NCBI RefSeq assembly: GCF_000764665.1
Contig: NZ_JRGM01000012.1
Span: 1 to 64,000 of the forward strand
Source: Aeromonas lacus
GTDB lineage: Bacteria > Pseudomonadota > Gammaproteobacteria > Enterobacterales > Aeromonadaceae
Direction of reading: 5' to 3'
DNA: 64,000 bases
Under the pieces are notes generated by a model, which did not search any database, was not told where the DNA came from, and was given only the letters and a program-made list of their open reading frames with translations. The translations under genes and the position numbers were made by a program. Below are positions 36,400-44,156 of the stretch, in pieces; the stretch's first letter is position 1, and the number at the start of each line of letters is the position of its first letter.

Positions 36400-37032
36400 A
36401 TGAACGTTGCGCTAAAATCTGCCACCTCCTGCGTCATCGCCCTCCTGCTTGGCTCGACCTGCGCCCAGGCAGCCACAGATGCCCTCGCCCCCATTCAGCA
36501 GCAGTGGGCCGTCTGCCAGTACCAGCAGAGCGGCAACGCCAAGGAGAGCTGCCTCGAAACCCTGAGCACCCAGGCCGAAGCGGCCAGCGCCAAGGAGCCG
36601 TTTCGCACCGACCTGCTCATCTGGTCGGCCATCGTCAAGAGCACCTGGGCTGGTGCCAAAGGCGGGCTGGGGGCGCTGGGACTGGTGAAAGAGGCCAAGG
36701 CCAAGCTGGAGCTGGCCATCAAGCAGGATCCCAAGGCGTTGGAGGGCTCCGCCTACACCAGCCTGGGCTCGCTCTACTATCAGGTGCCCGGCTGGCCGGT
36801 CGGCTTCGGTGATGACGAGAAGGCGGAGCAGCTGCTCAAGCAGGCGCTGGCCATCAACCCGACCGGCATCGACCCCAACTTCTTCTACGGCGACTTCCTG
36901 CTGGATCAGGGCCGCAAGGCAGAAGCCAAAACCTATCTGGACAAGGCGATGGCAGCTCCAGCGCGCCCGGGCAGGGAAGTGGCGGACGAGGGCCGCAAAA
37001 TGGAGATCCGCGAGCGGCTCGCCAAGCTGTAA
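36400..37032 (+). CDS. Exported TPR-like protein of the hemolysin-ligase operon
   Basis: The 210-residue protein has a signal peptide (about residues 1-26, cut after AQA) and helical repeats resembling TPRs in its C-terminal half (for example EKAEQLLKQALAINP at about 150-164). Two Cys residues in the mature N-terminus (CQYQQSGNAKESC) may form a periplasmic disulfide. It starts at an ATG immediately after the SDR stop. A longer in-frame reading reaches into the SDR gene but has no support. The role is unknown; its place in the operon suggests handling or transit of the product in the periplasm. Confidence 0.82.
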   Translation: MNVALKSATSCVIALLLGSTCAQAATDALAPIQQQWAVCQYQQSGNAKESCLETLSTQAEAASAKEPFRTDLLIWSAIVKSTWAGAKGGLGALGLVKEAKAKLELAIKQDPKALEGSAYTSLGSLYYQVPGWPVGFGDDEKAEQLLKQALAINPTGIDPNFFYGDFLLDQGRKAEAKTYLDKAMAAPARPGREVADEGRKMEIRERLAKL

Positions 37033-37060
37033 AGTCCTGCCGTATCAGAGATCTATTTAA

Positions 37061-37096
37061 ACTCTGCCCACCAGCTTGCATACTGGTGGGCAGAGT
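37061..37096. repeat. 14-bp perfect inverted repeat between TPR gene and qseB
   Basis: ACTCTGCCCACCAG pairs perfectly with CTGGTGGGCAGAGT over an 8-base loop. No T-tract follows, so this is not a standard intrinsic terminator. It sits 29 bases after the TPR-gene stop and 20 before the regulator ATG, and could be an RNA-processing or stabilising hairpin that splits the transcript into biosynthetic and signalling parts. Confidence 0.75.
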
Positions 37097-37115
37097 CGTT
37101 TCAAGGGGAATAACA

Positions 37116-37802
37116 ATGCGGATCCTGCTGGTTGAAGATGATGTGATGCTGGGTGATGGCATGCAGGATGCCTTGCGCCACAGCGGTTATACGGTGGACT
37201 GGCTGCAACAGGGGTTGCCCGCCCTGACGGCACTCAAGAGCGACGAGTTTGCCGCCCTCATTCTGGACCTCAACCTGCCCGATATCGACGGTCTCAGCCT
37301 GCTGCGCAAACTGCGCCGCGAAGGGCACCAGCTGCCAGTGCTGATCCTCACCGCCCGCGATGCCCTCGACGATCGGGTCATCGGGCTGGATGCCGGCTCC
37401 GACGACTACATGGTCAAACCCTTCGCCCTGCAGGAGCTCAACGCCCGCCTGCGCGCGCTGGTACGCCGCAGCAAGGGTCAGGTGCAGGCCGTGCTGGAGT
37501 ACGGGGAGATCCTCATCTACCCCGAGGCGCAGCAGGTCACCTATCGGGGCGAACCGGTCAAGCTCACCCCCCACGAATACAAGCTGCTGCAAGAGCTCAT
37601 CAGCCAGAGCGGCCGGGTGCTGAGCAAGGAGCAGCTGCAGCAGAGCCTCTACGGCTGGGACGAGGGGGCCGAGAGCAACGCGGTCGAGGTGCATATCCAC
37701 CACCTGCGCAAGAAGTTCTACAGCGACCTGATCCGCAATATTCGCGGCGTCGGTTACATCATTCCCCAGCTTGATCAGGCCAGCCGGAGTGTCACCCGAT
37801 GA
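37116..37802 (+). CDS. qseB: OmpR-family response regulator, QseB-like
   Basis: The 228-residue response regulator has a receiver domain with acidic Glu7/Asp8/Asp9, phospho-acceptor Asp51 (LILDLNLPDIDG), a conserved Lys in VKPFALQEL, and an OmpR/PhoB winged-helix DNA-binding domain (about 125-220) with VEVHIHHLRKKF. It overlaps the sensor-kinase gene by 4 bp (ATGA). Its family and the CTTAAG-N5-CTTAAG box at 32661 suggest it binds upstream of the whole operon. The qseB name rests on the kinase resemblance and is probable, not certain. Confidence 0.82.
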   Translation: MRILLVEDDVMLGDGMQDALRHSGYTVDWLQQGLPALTALKSDEFAALILDLNLPDIDGLSLLRKLRREGHQLPVLILTARDALDDRVIGLDAGSDDYMVKPFALQELNARLRALVRRSKGQVQAVLEYGEILIYPEAQQVTYRGEPVKLTPHEYKLLQELISQSGRVLSKEQLQQSLYGWDEGAESNAVEVHIHHLRKKFYSDLIRNIRGVGYIIPQLDQASRSVTR

Positions 37803-39235
37803 AAAAACCGCGCTCCATACGCCGCTTTCTGCTCACCGGTATTCTCACGCTGGTGGGGCTCAGCCTCACCATCAGCGCCGTCATCGGCTATCTGGAGGCG
37901 AGCCACGAGATGGAGGAGCTGTTCGATGCACGGCTGGCCCAGTCTGCCCGCATCACCGATCAGCTGCTGGAGCGCTATCTGGCCCAGCAAGGCGCGCTGC
38001 CTGCCAATGGCACCATCTATCAGGATTGGGAGGTGCAAAACCCCGACGAGTGGACCAAGGATCCCAGCTTCAATCTGAGCGGCGAGGATCGGGAACTCAC
38101 CCCCTATGGTCACGAGTTCGAGCGCAACCTCTACTTCCAGCTGATCAACGACAAGGGGGTAATGCTGCTGCGCTCCCCCAGTGCCCCGGGTCAGCCACTG
38201 GTCGAGCTCACCCGCGGTTTCAGCACGGTGAAAAAGGATCACCATCAGTGGCGCACCTTCACCCTCTACAATGAGGATGGCCGCACCTGGCTGGTGGTGG
38301 CCGAGCGGGATGACGAGCGCAGTGAACTGGCCAGCAAGATGGCCGCCCTCACCATGCTCCCCCTGTTGCTGACCCTCCCCTTTCTGCTGGTGCTGCTCTG
38401 GTGGCTTATCACCCGCGGTCTGGCCCCCCTGCGCCTGCTGGCACAAGCGATTAGCGAGCGCCACCCCGCCAACCTGAGCCCGCTCAATCTCAAGACAAGT
38501 GCCCACGAACTGACCCCGCTCACCAACGAGATCAACCGCCTGATGCATGCGCTGGCCGAAACCATCGAGCGGGAGAAACAGTTCACCAACGAGGCCGCCC
38601 ACGAACTGCGCACCCCGCTGGCGGTACTGCGGATCCACAGTGAAAATGCCCTGAGCGCCGAGGATGAGGAGAGCCGCCAGCAATCGATGCACAAGATGCT
38701 GCAGGCCCTCGATCGCAGCGACCGGCTGATCCGCCAACTGCTAACTCAGGCCCGTATCGACAACCAGCAAGGGGTGGTGCAGAGCGAGCTCAACCTGAGC
38801 CAGTTGCTGCAAACCTCGCTGGCAACGCTGGCCCCCATCGCCCTGAAAAAGGATCAGCAGCTCTCGCTGGAGGGGGATGAGAATCTGATGGTGATGGGTC
38901 AGGGCACCCTGCTCGATCTGCTGTTCAGCAACCTCATCGACAATGCGTTGCGCTACACCCAGGCCGGGGGCGAGATCACCGTCGAGGTACGGCAGGAGGG
39001 GCACAGGGTCAGGGTCGATATTCGCGACAATGGCCCCGGTATTCCGACCGCGGCACTGTCACGGCTGTGCGAGCGCTTCTTCCGGGTCAATCCCCAGCAG
39101 GGAGATGGCGTCGGCCTTGGCATGGCGATTGTCTCGCGCATCGCCCAGCTGCACGGCGCCGAGCTTGATGTCCACAACCGGCCGGAAGGGGGGCTGGAAG
39201 TGAGTGTGTTCCTCCCCTTACCTCCGGCAAGATAA
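37799..39235 (+). CDS. qseC: QseC-like sensor histidine kinase
   Basis: The 478-residue inner-membrane kinase has helices at about residues 10-32 and 185-207 flanking a periplasmic domain (about 33-183), HAMP, then the kinase core. Motifs: His268 in EAAHELRTPL (H box), LLFSNLIDNALRYT (N box), DNGPGIP (G1) and GVGLGMAIV (G2). The periplasmic start HEMEELFDARL closely resembles HEVDELFD of E. coli QseC, and holds an ExxE motif (Glu37/Glu40) of the kind that binds iron in PmrB-type sensors. The signal is not proven. Last gene of the operon, closed by a hairpin. Confidence 0.82.
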   Translation: MKKPRSIRRFLLTGILTLVGLSLTISAVIGYLEASHEMEELFDARLAQSARITDQLLERYLAQQGALPANGTIYQDWEVQNPDEWTKDPSFNLSGEDRELTPYGHEFERNLYFQLINDKGVMLLRSPSAPGQPLVELTRGFSTVKKDHHQWRTFTLYNEDGRTWLVVAERDDERSELASKMAALTMLPLLLTLPFLLVLLWWLITRGLAPLRLLAQAISERHPANLSPLNLKTSAHELTPLTNEINRLMHALAETIEREKQFTNEAAHELRTPLAVLRIHSENALSAEDEESRQQSMHKMLQALDRSDRLIRQLLTQARIDNQQGVVQSELNLSQLLQTSLATLAPIALKKDQQLSLEGDENLMVMGQGTLLDLLFSNLIDNALRYTQAGGEITVEVRQEGHRVRVDIRDNGPGIPTAALSRLCERFFRVNPQQGDGVGLGMAIVSRIAQLHGAELDVHNRPEGGLEVSVFLPLPPAR

Positions 39236-39247
39236 GCGATAAACAAG

Positions 39248-39270
39248 CAGCCCGCGATGCGGGCTGTTTG
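39248..39270. terminator. Terminator after qseC, shared with the convergent gene
   Basis: CAGCCCGC / GCGGGCTG stem with a 3-base loop, A-rich on the left and TTTG on the right. It separates qseC from the convergent retropepsin-like gene. Confidence 0.75.
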
Positions 39271-39273
39271 CTA

Positions 39274-39768
39274 TCAATGACAATTTGGCTGCACGGTGAA
39301 GGTTCGGCTGGCATCCACCGGGCCGAGATCCGCCAGCAGGCGGCGGCCAAGCAGCACCGGATAGATCATGTCGCTGCGATCCCGCAGGGTGAACCACTCC
39401 TCGTACACCTTATCCCCCAGACAGATGGACATGGTGACGGTCGGCCGCTGCTCGATGCCACCGGCGCCGCGGATGGTCACGCTCTGCTCCACCGGGCGCT
39501 CGAACTGCTGTTTGACCCGCTCACCGCTGTCGGCATCGGTCACATCCAGCATGAAGCGCACCCAGGGTTTCCCATCCCGTTTGAAGTGGACGAGGGAGCG
39601 CGCATCAAGAGAGGAGGTGAGCGCGCCGGTATCGAGCTTCATCTTCACCGCCACACCGATCGGCATGATGAGCCCCTTCTCGACCCAGCCATAGCTGGTC
39701 GGTGTTGCCGCCAGTGCGCTGCCACAGAGCCCCCACAGGATGGCGGCACTCAACAATGTTTTGCCCAT
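39274..39768 (-). CDS. Exported retropepsin-like (RimK-associated ATP-dependent zinc protease family) protein
   Basis: The 164-residue protein has a signal peptide (about residues 1-20, ending ALA) and belongs to the PF05618-type family once called ATP-dependent zinc proteases. The motif KLDTGALTSSLDA has the Asp-Thr-Gly-Ala form of retroviral-type aspartic peptidases. A longer in-frame reading exists but the ATG of MGKTLLS follows a GAGAGAT site and opens the signal peptide. Its substrate is unknown. It converges with qseC. Confidence 0.82.
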   Translation of the reverse strand: MGKTLLSAAILWGLCGSALAATPTSYGWVEKGLIMPIGVAVKMKLDTGALTSSLDARSLVHFKRDGKPWVRFMLDVTDADSGERVKQQFERPVEQSVTIRGAGGIEQRPTVTMSICLGDKVYEEWFTLRDRSDMIYPVLLGRRLLADLGPVDASRTFTVQPNCH

Positions 39769-40034
39769 CACGATCTCTCGCCTTGTCGATATTGCGCCCA
39801 GATCTATCACAGCCAACCCGGGGGTCAACCCGATTTGTGGTAACCAGCCGCAACCTGCCCGGCAAACCGCAACGGCAGACGACAGTCGGTGGCAGCAACG
39901 ACGCCGATTGCATGGGGTTGAAAACAGAGAGAAAAGAGGTAAACGGAGGGCAAGATAAGGTGCTGGATGAAGCTTGTGGCCAACCTCAGGTTGTGACGCC
40001 AAAGGCTACCACAACAATGAGTGAATTATCAGTC

Positions 40035-40062
40035 TTGTTCTGAAGGGATTTTTGCCTACACT
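40035..40062 (+). promoter_or_regulatory. Candidate guaC promoter
   Basis: TTGTTC (-35, 40035-40040) and TACACT (-10, 40057-40062) with a 16-bp spacer. Predicted transcription start near 40068, leaving a leader of nearly 100 bases. Confidence 0.4.
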
Positions 40063-40067
40063 GTTGT

Positions 40068-40100
40068 AAACCGGAGGGCCTGAAAACCACCGGTTTTTTT
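40068..40100 (+). promoter_or_regulatory. Terminator-like hairpin in the guaC leader
   Basis: AAACCGG pairs with CCGGTTT across a 15-base loop and runs into seven T residues. It lies right at the predicted 5' end of the guaC transcript, so it could be an attenuator, or the terminator of an unrecognised upstream transcript. Confidence 0.45.
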
Positions 40101-40163
40101 GCGCCTGCCGAAAATTTGCCACTGCAAAAGTGACTTTCAACAAGGCTCAATAAGGAATTTGTA

Positions 40164-41207
40164 ATGCGTATCGAAGAAGACTTGAAGCTCGGTTTCAAGG
40201 ATGTCCTGTTCCGCCCCAAGCGCTCTACTCTCAAGAGCCGTTCCCAAGTAAGCCTGACCCGTCAGTTCACCTTCAAACACACTCAGACCCAATGGCAAGG
40301 CGTACCCGTTATCGCCGCCAACATGGATACCGTCGGCAGCTTTGCCATGGCGCGCACGCTGGCCGGTTTCGAGATGATGACCGCGGTACACAAGCACTAC
40401 AGCCTTGAGCAGTGGCAAGCTTTCGTCAACGAGACCGATCCGGCGCTGCTGGGCCATGTGATGGTCTCCACCGGCACCTCGGCTGAAGATTTCGCCAAGA
40501 CCCGCCAGATCCTCGCCATGTCCGAAGCGCTGCGTTTCATCTGTGTCGATGTGGCCAACGGCTACTCCGAACACTTCGTCGAGTTCGTGCGCAAAATTCG
40601 TGAAGCCTGCCCCAACCACGTCATTCTGGCGGGCAACGTGGTGACTGGCGAGATGGTCGAAGAGCTGATCCTCTCCGGCGCAGACATCGTCAAGGTCGGC
40701 ATCGGCCCGGGCTCTGTCTGCACCACTCGCGTCAAAACCGGCGTCGGCTACCCGCAGCTCTCTGCCATCATCGAGTGTGCCGATGCGGCCCACGGCCTCG
40801 GCGGCCAGATTGTCGGTGACGGCGGCTGCACCTGCCCGGGCGATGTCGCCAAAGCCTTCGGCGGCGGCGCCGACTTCGTCATGCTGGGTGGCATGCTGGC
40901 AGCCCACGAAGAGTGCGGTGGCGAGATCGTCGATGTAGACGGCGAACCCTTCATGAAGTTCTACGGCATGAGCTCCTCCAGCGCCATGGACAAGCACGCC
41001 GGCGGCGTCGCCGAATACCGCGCCTCTGAGGGTAAAACCGTACTGCTGCCCTACCGCGGCCCGGTCGAGAACGCCGTGCGCGACATTCTGGGCGGCGTGC
41101 GCTCCACCTGTACCTACGTCGGTGCCAGCCAGCTGAAAGAGTTGACCAAGCGCACTACCTTTATCCGGGTGCGCGAGCAAGAGAACAACGTCTACGGCAA
41201 GGAGTAA
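40164..41207 (+). CDS. guaC: GMP reductase
   Basis: Converts GMP to IMP with NADPH in purine interconversion. The 347-residue TIM-barrel enzyme resembles E. coli Gua[23 protein letters not shown] at the start, IAANMDTVG, and the active-site loop [13 protein letters not shown] with the catalytic Cys. Late [12 protein letters not shown] is also typical. It is monocistronic: a leader hairpin precedes it and a terminator follows. Confidence 0.96.
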   Translation: MRIEEDLKLGFKDVLFRPKRSTLKSRSQVSLTRQFTFKHTQTQWQGVPVIAANMDTVGSFAMARTLAGFEMMTAVHKHYSLEQWQAFVNETDPALLGHVMVSTGTSAEDFAKTRQILAMSEALRFICVDVANGYSEHFVEFVRKIREACPNHVILAGNVVTGEMVEELILSGADIVKVGIGPGSVCTTRVKTGVGYPQLSAIIECADAAHGLGGQIVGDGGCTCPGDVAKAFGGGADFVMLGGMLAAHEECGGEIVDVDGEPFMKFYGMSSSSAMDKHAGGVAEYRASEGKTVLLPYRGPVENAVRDILGGVRSTCTYVGASQLKELTKRTTFIRVREQENNVYGKE

Positions 41208-41251
41208 CCTGCTACAGACCGCCGTCACGCGCTGACGGTTAGAAGCCAGTC

Positions 41252-41284
41252 AACCGGTGTGCTACCCTGCGCACCGGTTTTTTT
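41252..41284 (+). terminator. Terminator after guaC
   Basis: AACCGGTG / CACCGGTT stem extended by further pairs, 6-base loop, then a seven-T run (41278-41284). The earP start lies 20 bases downstream, so earP must rely on readthrough or a promoter in this gap. Confidence 0.88.
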
Positions 41285-41303
41285 GCATCTGGGATCCCGA
41301 GCC

Positions 41304-42512
41304 ATGACCACTCACCTGCCCCCGTTTGACTGGGACATCTTCTGCTGCGTCGTCGACAACTTTGGCGACATCGGCGTCACCTGGCGACTCGCCCGCCAGC
41401 TAAAACGGGAAGGGAATATTGCGGCACATGGCGATGAGGTTCAGGTGCGGCTCTGGGTGGACGATCTGGCAAGCTTCGCCCGCATCTGCCCCGGGCTCGA
41501 CCCGGCGCAGGATGGTCAGTGGGTCGATGGCATCTATATCCAGCACTGGCATGAGTCCCTGCCGACCGACATGACCCCGGCCAGAGTGGTGATCGAGGCC
41601 TTTGCCTGCGAACTGCCCGCCCCCTTCATTGCACAAATGGCCGAACTCATGGCGAGCCAACCCAGCCCCCCCTGCTGGATCAATCTGGAGTACCTCTCGG
41701 CGGAGAGCTGGGTCGACGATTGCCACGGCCTCGCCTCGCCACAACGGGTTGGCAGCAAAAGCCTCAACAAATTCTTCTTCTTCCCGGGCTTTACCGCTAA
41801 AACCGGCGGTCTCCTGTGCGAGCACGACCTCATCGCCGAACGGGAGCAGTGGCAGCAAGATGAAGCGGGACTGGCAGCCTACTGGGCCAGCCTCGGTTTG
41901 CCGCCCAGACAAGAGAACGAGCTGCGGGTCAGCCTCTTTACCTACGAGAGCGATGCGCTGCAAAGTCTGGTCGAGAGCTGGTGCCAGAGCACCACGCCCG
42001 TCACCCTGCTGCTGCCGATCGGGCGCTCGCTGCAGGATGTGCTGCGCGGCGCGAACCTTGAAGGGGCCATCACCACCGCCAAAGCGGGGGATCTGCTCCA
42101 CTCGGGCAATCTCACCATCAAGCTGCTGCCGATGACCGATCAGGCCGGTTACGATCGACTGCTATGGAGCTGCGATCTCAATCTGGTGCGCGGAGAGGAC
42201 TCCTTCGTGCGGGCCCAGTGGGCGGCTCGTCCTTTCCTCTGGCATATCTACCAACAGGAGGAGGAGGCCCATCTGGTCAAGCTGGAGCAGTTCCTCGACC
42301 ACTATCTTACTAATCTGCCTGCCGATTGCGCCGAATGGCTGCGCCGCTTCAATCTGGCTCTCAACCGTGGTGAAGATTGCCGCGCACTCTGGGCCCAATG
42401 GCCCCGATATAGCGCGATTTGGCAGCAACATGGGCGACTCTGGTCACAGAAGCTGCTCCGGGATGGGGATCTCGTCACGAGGTTGGTGAAATTTCTGGAA
42501 AGCCGTATATAA
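41304..42512 (+). CDS. earP: EF-P arginine rhamnosyltransferase EarP
   Basis: Transfers rhamnose from dTDP-beta-L-rhamnose to Arg32 of elongation factor P, activating it to rescue ribosomes at polyproline stretches. The 402-residue GT-B-fold protein (DUF2331) starts MTTHLPPFDWDIFCCVVDNFGDIG; the Asp residues in this first loop are the catalytic region in the family, and LNLVRGEDSFVRAQWA marks the nucleotide-sugar site. An in-frame reading from 41259 overlaps the guaC terminator, so I use the ATG at 41304. efp follows 45 bp downstream, as expected for this pair. Confidence 0.94.
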   Translation: MTTHLPPFDWDIFCCVVDNFGDIGVTWRLARQLKREGNIAAHGDEVQVRLWVDDLASFARICPGLDPAQDGQWVDGIYIQHWHESLPTDMTPARVVIEAFACELPAPFIAQMAELMASQPSPPCWINLEYLSAESWVDDCHGLASPQRVGSKSLNKFFFFPGFTAKTGGLLCEHDLIAEREQWQQDEAGLAAYWASLGLPPRQENELRVSLFTYESDALQSLVESWCQSTTPVTLLLPIGRSLQDVLRGANLEGAITTAKAGDLLHSGNLTIKLLPMTDQAGYDRLLWSCDLNLVRGEDSFVRAQWAARPFLWHIYQQEEEAHLVKLEQFLDHYLTNLPADCAEWLRRFNLALNRGEDCRALWAQWPRYSAIWQQHGRLWSQKLLRDGDLVTRLVKFLESRI

Positions 42513-42513
42513 T
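42483..42513 (+). promoter_or_regulatory. Candidate efp promoter inside the earP end
   Basis: A perfect TATAAT (42508-42513) overlaps the earP stop codon; a TTGGTG -35-like hexamer is 19 bp upstream. It would let efp be expressed strongly without its modifying enzyme. Confidence 0.5.
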
Positions 42514-42557
42514 CTGGCAGTTTTTATCCGTCCGTTTCACGAACAGGAATTTTTTAC

Positions 42558-43124
42558 ATGAAAACCGCTCAGGAAATCCGCGCTGGTAACGTAGTCATGA
42601 TCGGCACCGAGCCGATGGTGGTCCAGAAGGCTGAATTCAACAAATCCGGCCGTAACTCCGCCGTGGTCAAAATGAAGCTGAAAGGCCTGCTGAACGGCAG
42701 CGCCACCGAGACTGTCTTCAAGGCCGACGACAAGCTGGACGTTGTTCAGCTGGAGCGTAAAGAGTGCACCTACTCCTACTTCTCCGACCCCCTGTATGTC
42801 TTTATGGACACCGAGTACAACCAGTACGACGTAGAGAAAGACAACCTGGGTGACGTGCTGAACTACCTGGTAGACGGCATGGAAGATCTGTGTGAAGTGA
42901 CTTTCTACAACGAGAAAGCCATCTCCGTAGAACTGCCGACCACCATCGTGCGCGAAGTTGAGTACACCGAGCCGGCTGCCCGTGGCGACACCTCCGGTAA
43001 AGTGACCAAGCCTGCCCGTCTGAAAGGCACTACCTACGAACTGGCTGTTGCAGCTTTCGTAGAGATCGGTGACAAGATCGAAATCGATACCCGCACCGGT
43101 GAATTCAAGCGTCGCGTCAACTAA
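42558..43124 (+). CDS. efp: Translation elongation factor P
   Basis: Ribosome-binding factor that relieves stalling at consecutive prolines. The 188-residue three-barrel protein starts [16 protein letters not shown]. The tip of the acceptor loop reads NKSGRNSA with Arg32 at the modification site, the form modified by EarP rather than the lysine form modified by EpmABC. The adjacent earP gene agrees. A T-rich spacer precedes the ATG and a terminator follows. Confidence 0.97.
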   Translation: MKTAQEIRAGNVVMIGTEPMVVQKAEFNKSGRNSAVVKMKLKGLLNGSATETVFKADDKLDVVQLERKECTYSYFSDPLYVFMDTEYNQYDVEKDNLGDVLNYLVDGMEDLCEVTFYNEKAISVELPTTIVREVEYTEPAARGDTSGKVTKPARLKGTTYELAVAAFVEIGDKIEIDTRTGEFKRRVN

Positions 43125-43146
43125 TTGACCACGTTAAATTGATTGC

Positions 43147-43177
43147 AAAAAAGCGAGCCACCGGCTCGCTTTTTTAT
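43147..43177 (+). terminator. Terminator after efp
   Basis: AGCGAGCC / GGCTCGCT stem, 3-base loop, A-rich upstream flank and T6 tail. Confidence 0.9.
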
Positions 43178-43260
43178 TGCCTGTTCGCGGCCATAACGCC
43201 GCCTCCCCCTTCAGAAAATCGCGCTGCCGCCGCTAACCCAGATAACCGGGGGAGCATACT

Positions 43261-44025
43261 ATGGCCAGATTATCCTTATCACTGCTGTTATTGACCATGC
43301 TGGCTGGCCATGTCGCACAGGCGAGCGACGTTGCGCCGCCCATCACAGAGCCACTCCCCCTCGATCACTGGCAAGCAAGCGACTGGAAAGGGCAACCCGA
43401 AGCCACCCAGATCGACAAACAGACGGTGCTGTTTGCCAAGCACGACAGCGACAACTATGTGGGGCTCGCCATCCTGCTGCCCGACTGGCAGCGCAGCGGT
43501 CAGCTCTGGCAACTGACCCGCGCCCTCAGCCAACTGGGCTTTGATACCCTGCTGCTGCTCCCCTCTCCCCAACAGACCGAGCTCGACCCTGCCGCCGAGA
43601 AGAAAGCCAAGGAGAGCGACGCCTTTCGCAAGCAACTGGCCGAGCGGATCAGCAAACTGGCCGATGCCAAGCTGCAGGAGGGGGGCTTCAAGCTGATCCT
43701 GGCGCAAGGCACCGGCGCAGCCTGGACTGCCAACCTTATCGCCAGCGAACAGCTGCCCGCCCCCGATGCGCTGGTGCTGCTCGATGGCTTCTTCCCCGAC
43801 CAGCAGAGCAACCAGATCCTCGCAAAAGAGATAGCGCAGGGCACCATCCCTACTCTGGATCTCTATCAGGAGGATGGCGGCCGCTGGCCGCTGCTGGCGG
43901 CCGAGGCACGTCAGGCCGAGAGCCGCCGCAGCCACAAGCTCAACTATCGCCCCTACGCCCTGATGGAACTGGGCGAAACCCCCACCCGCATTCAGGGGTG
44001 GCTCAACCATCTGGGTTGGCTCTGA
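43261..44025 (+). CDS. DUF3530 family exported protein
   Basis: The 254-residue protein has a signal peptide (about residues 1-21, ending QAS) and resembles the DUF3530 family, which has an alpha/beta-hydrolase-like arrangement. The nucleophile-elbow position reads LAQGTGAAW, without the GxSxG serine, so ordinary esterase activity is doubtful. An Ala/Lys/Glu-rich segment occupies about residues 115-140. The ATG lies 12 bases after a GGGGGAG site. No clear partner: the D-2-hydroxyacid dehydrogenase begins 131 bp later. Confidence 0.78.
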   Translation: MARLSLSLLLLTMLAGHVAQASDVAPPITEPLPLDHWQASDWKGQPEATQIDKQTVLFAKHDSDNYVGLAILLPDWQRSGQLWQLTRALSQLGFDTLLLLPSPQQTELDPAAEKKAKESDAFRKQLAERISKLADAKLQEGGFKLILAQGTGAAWTANLIASEQLPAPDALVLLDGFFPDQQSNQILAKEIAQGTIPTLDLYQEDGGRWPLLAAEARQAESRRSHKLNYRPYALMELGETPTRIQGWLNHLGWL

Positions 44026-44156
44026 CCCGCGCCACAAAGCGCGCGCAACATCACATCTGCCGGAGAAAGCCCACCCGCCATGGCGCGGCATACTGGCTCT
44101 GATGGCGCCCTTTTTGGCATCATGACGGTTCAAACCCGAATATGGCAGGAAGGTAC

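Larger units (their letters stand above)
39769..40163. other. Intergenic region upstream of guaC
   Basis: About 395 bases between the divergent retropepsin-like gene and guaC. Apart from the candidate guaC promoter and leader hairpin listed separately, I see no gene or clear site. The Shine-Dalgarno of guaC (TAAGGA) is at 40150-40155. Confidence 0.5.

Noticed and set aside
37061-37096. Intrinsic terminator before qseB
   Set aside because: The stem is strong but no T-tract follows on either strand, and the regulator gene directly downstream shows no promoter.
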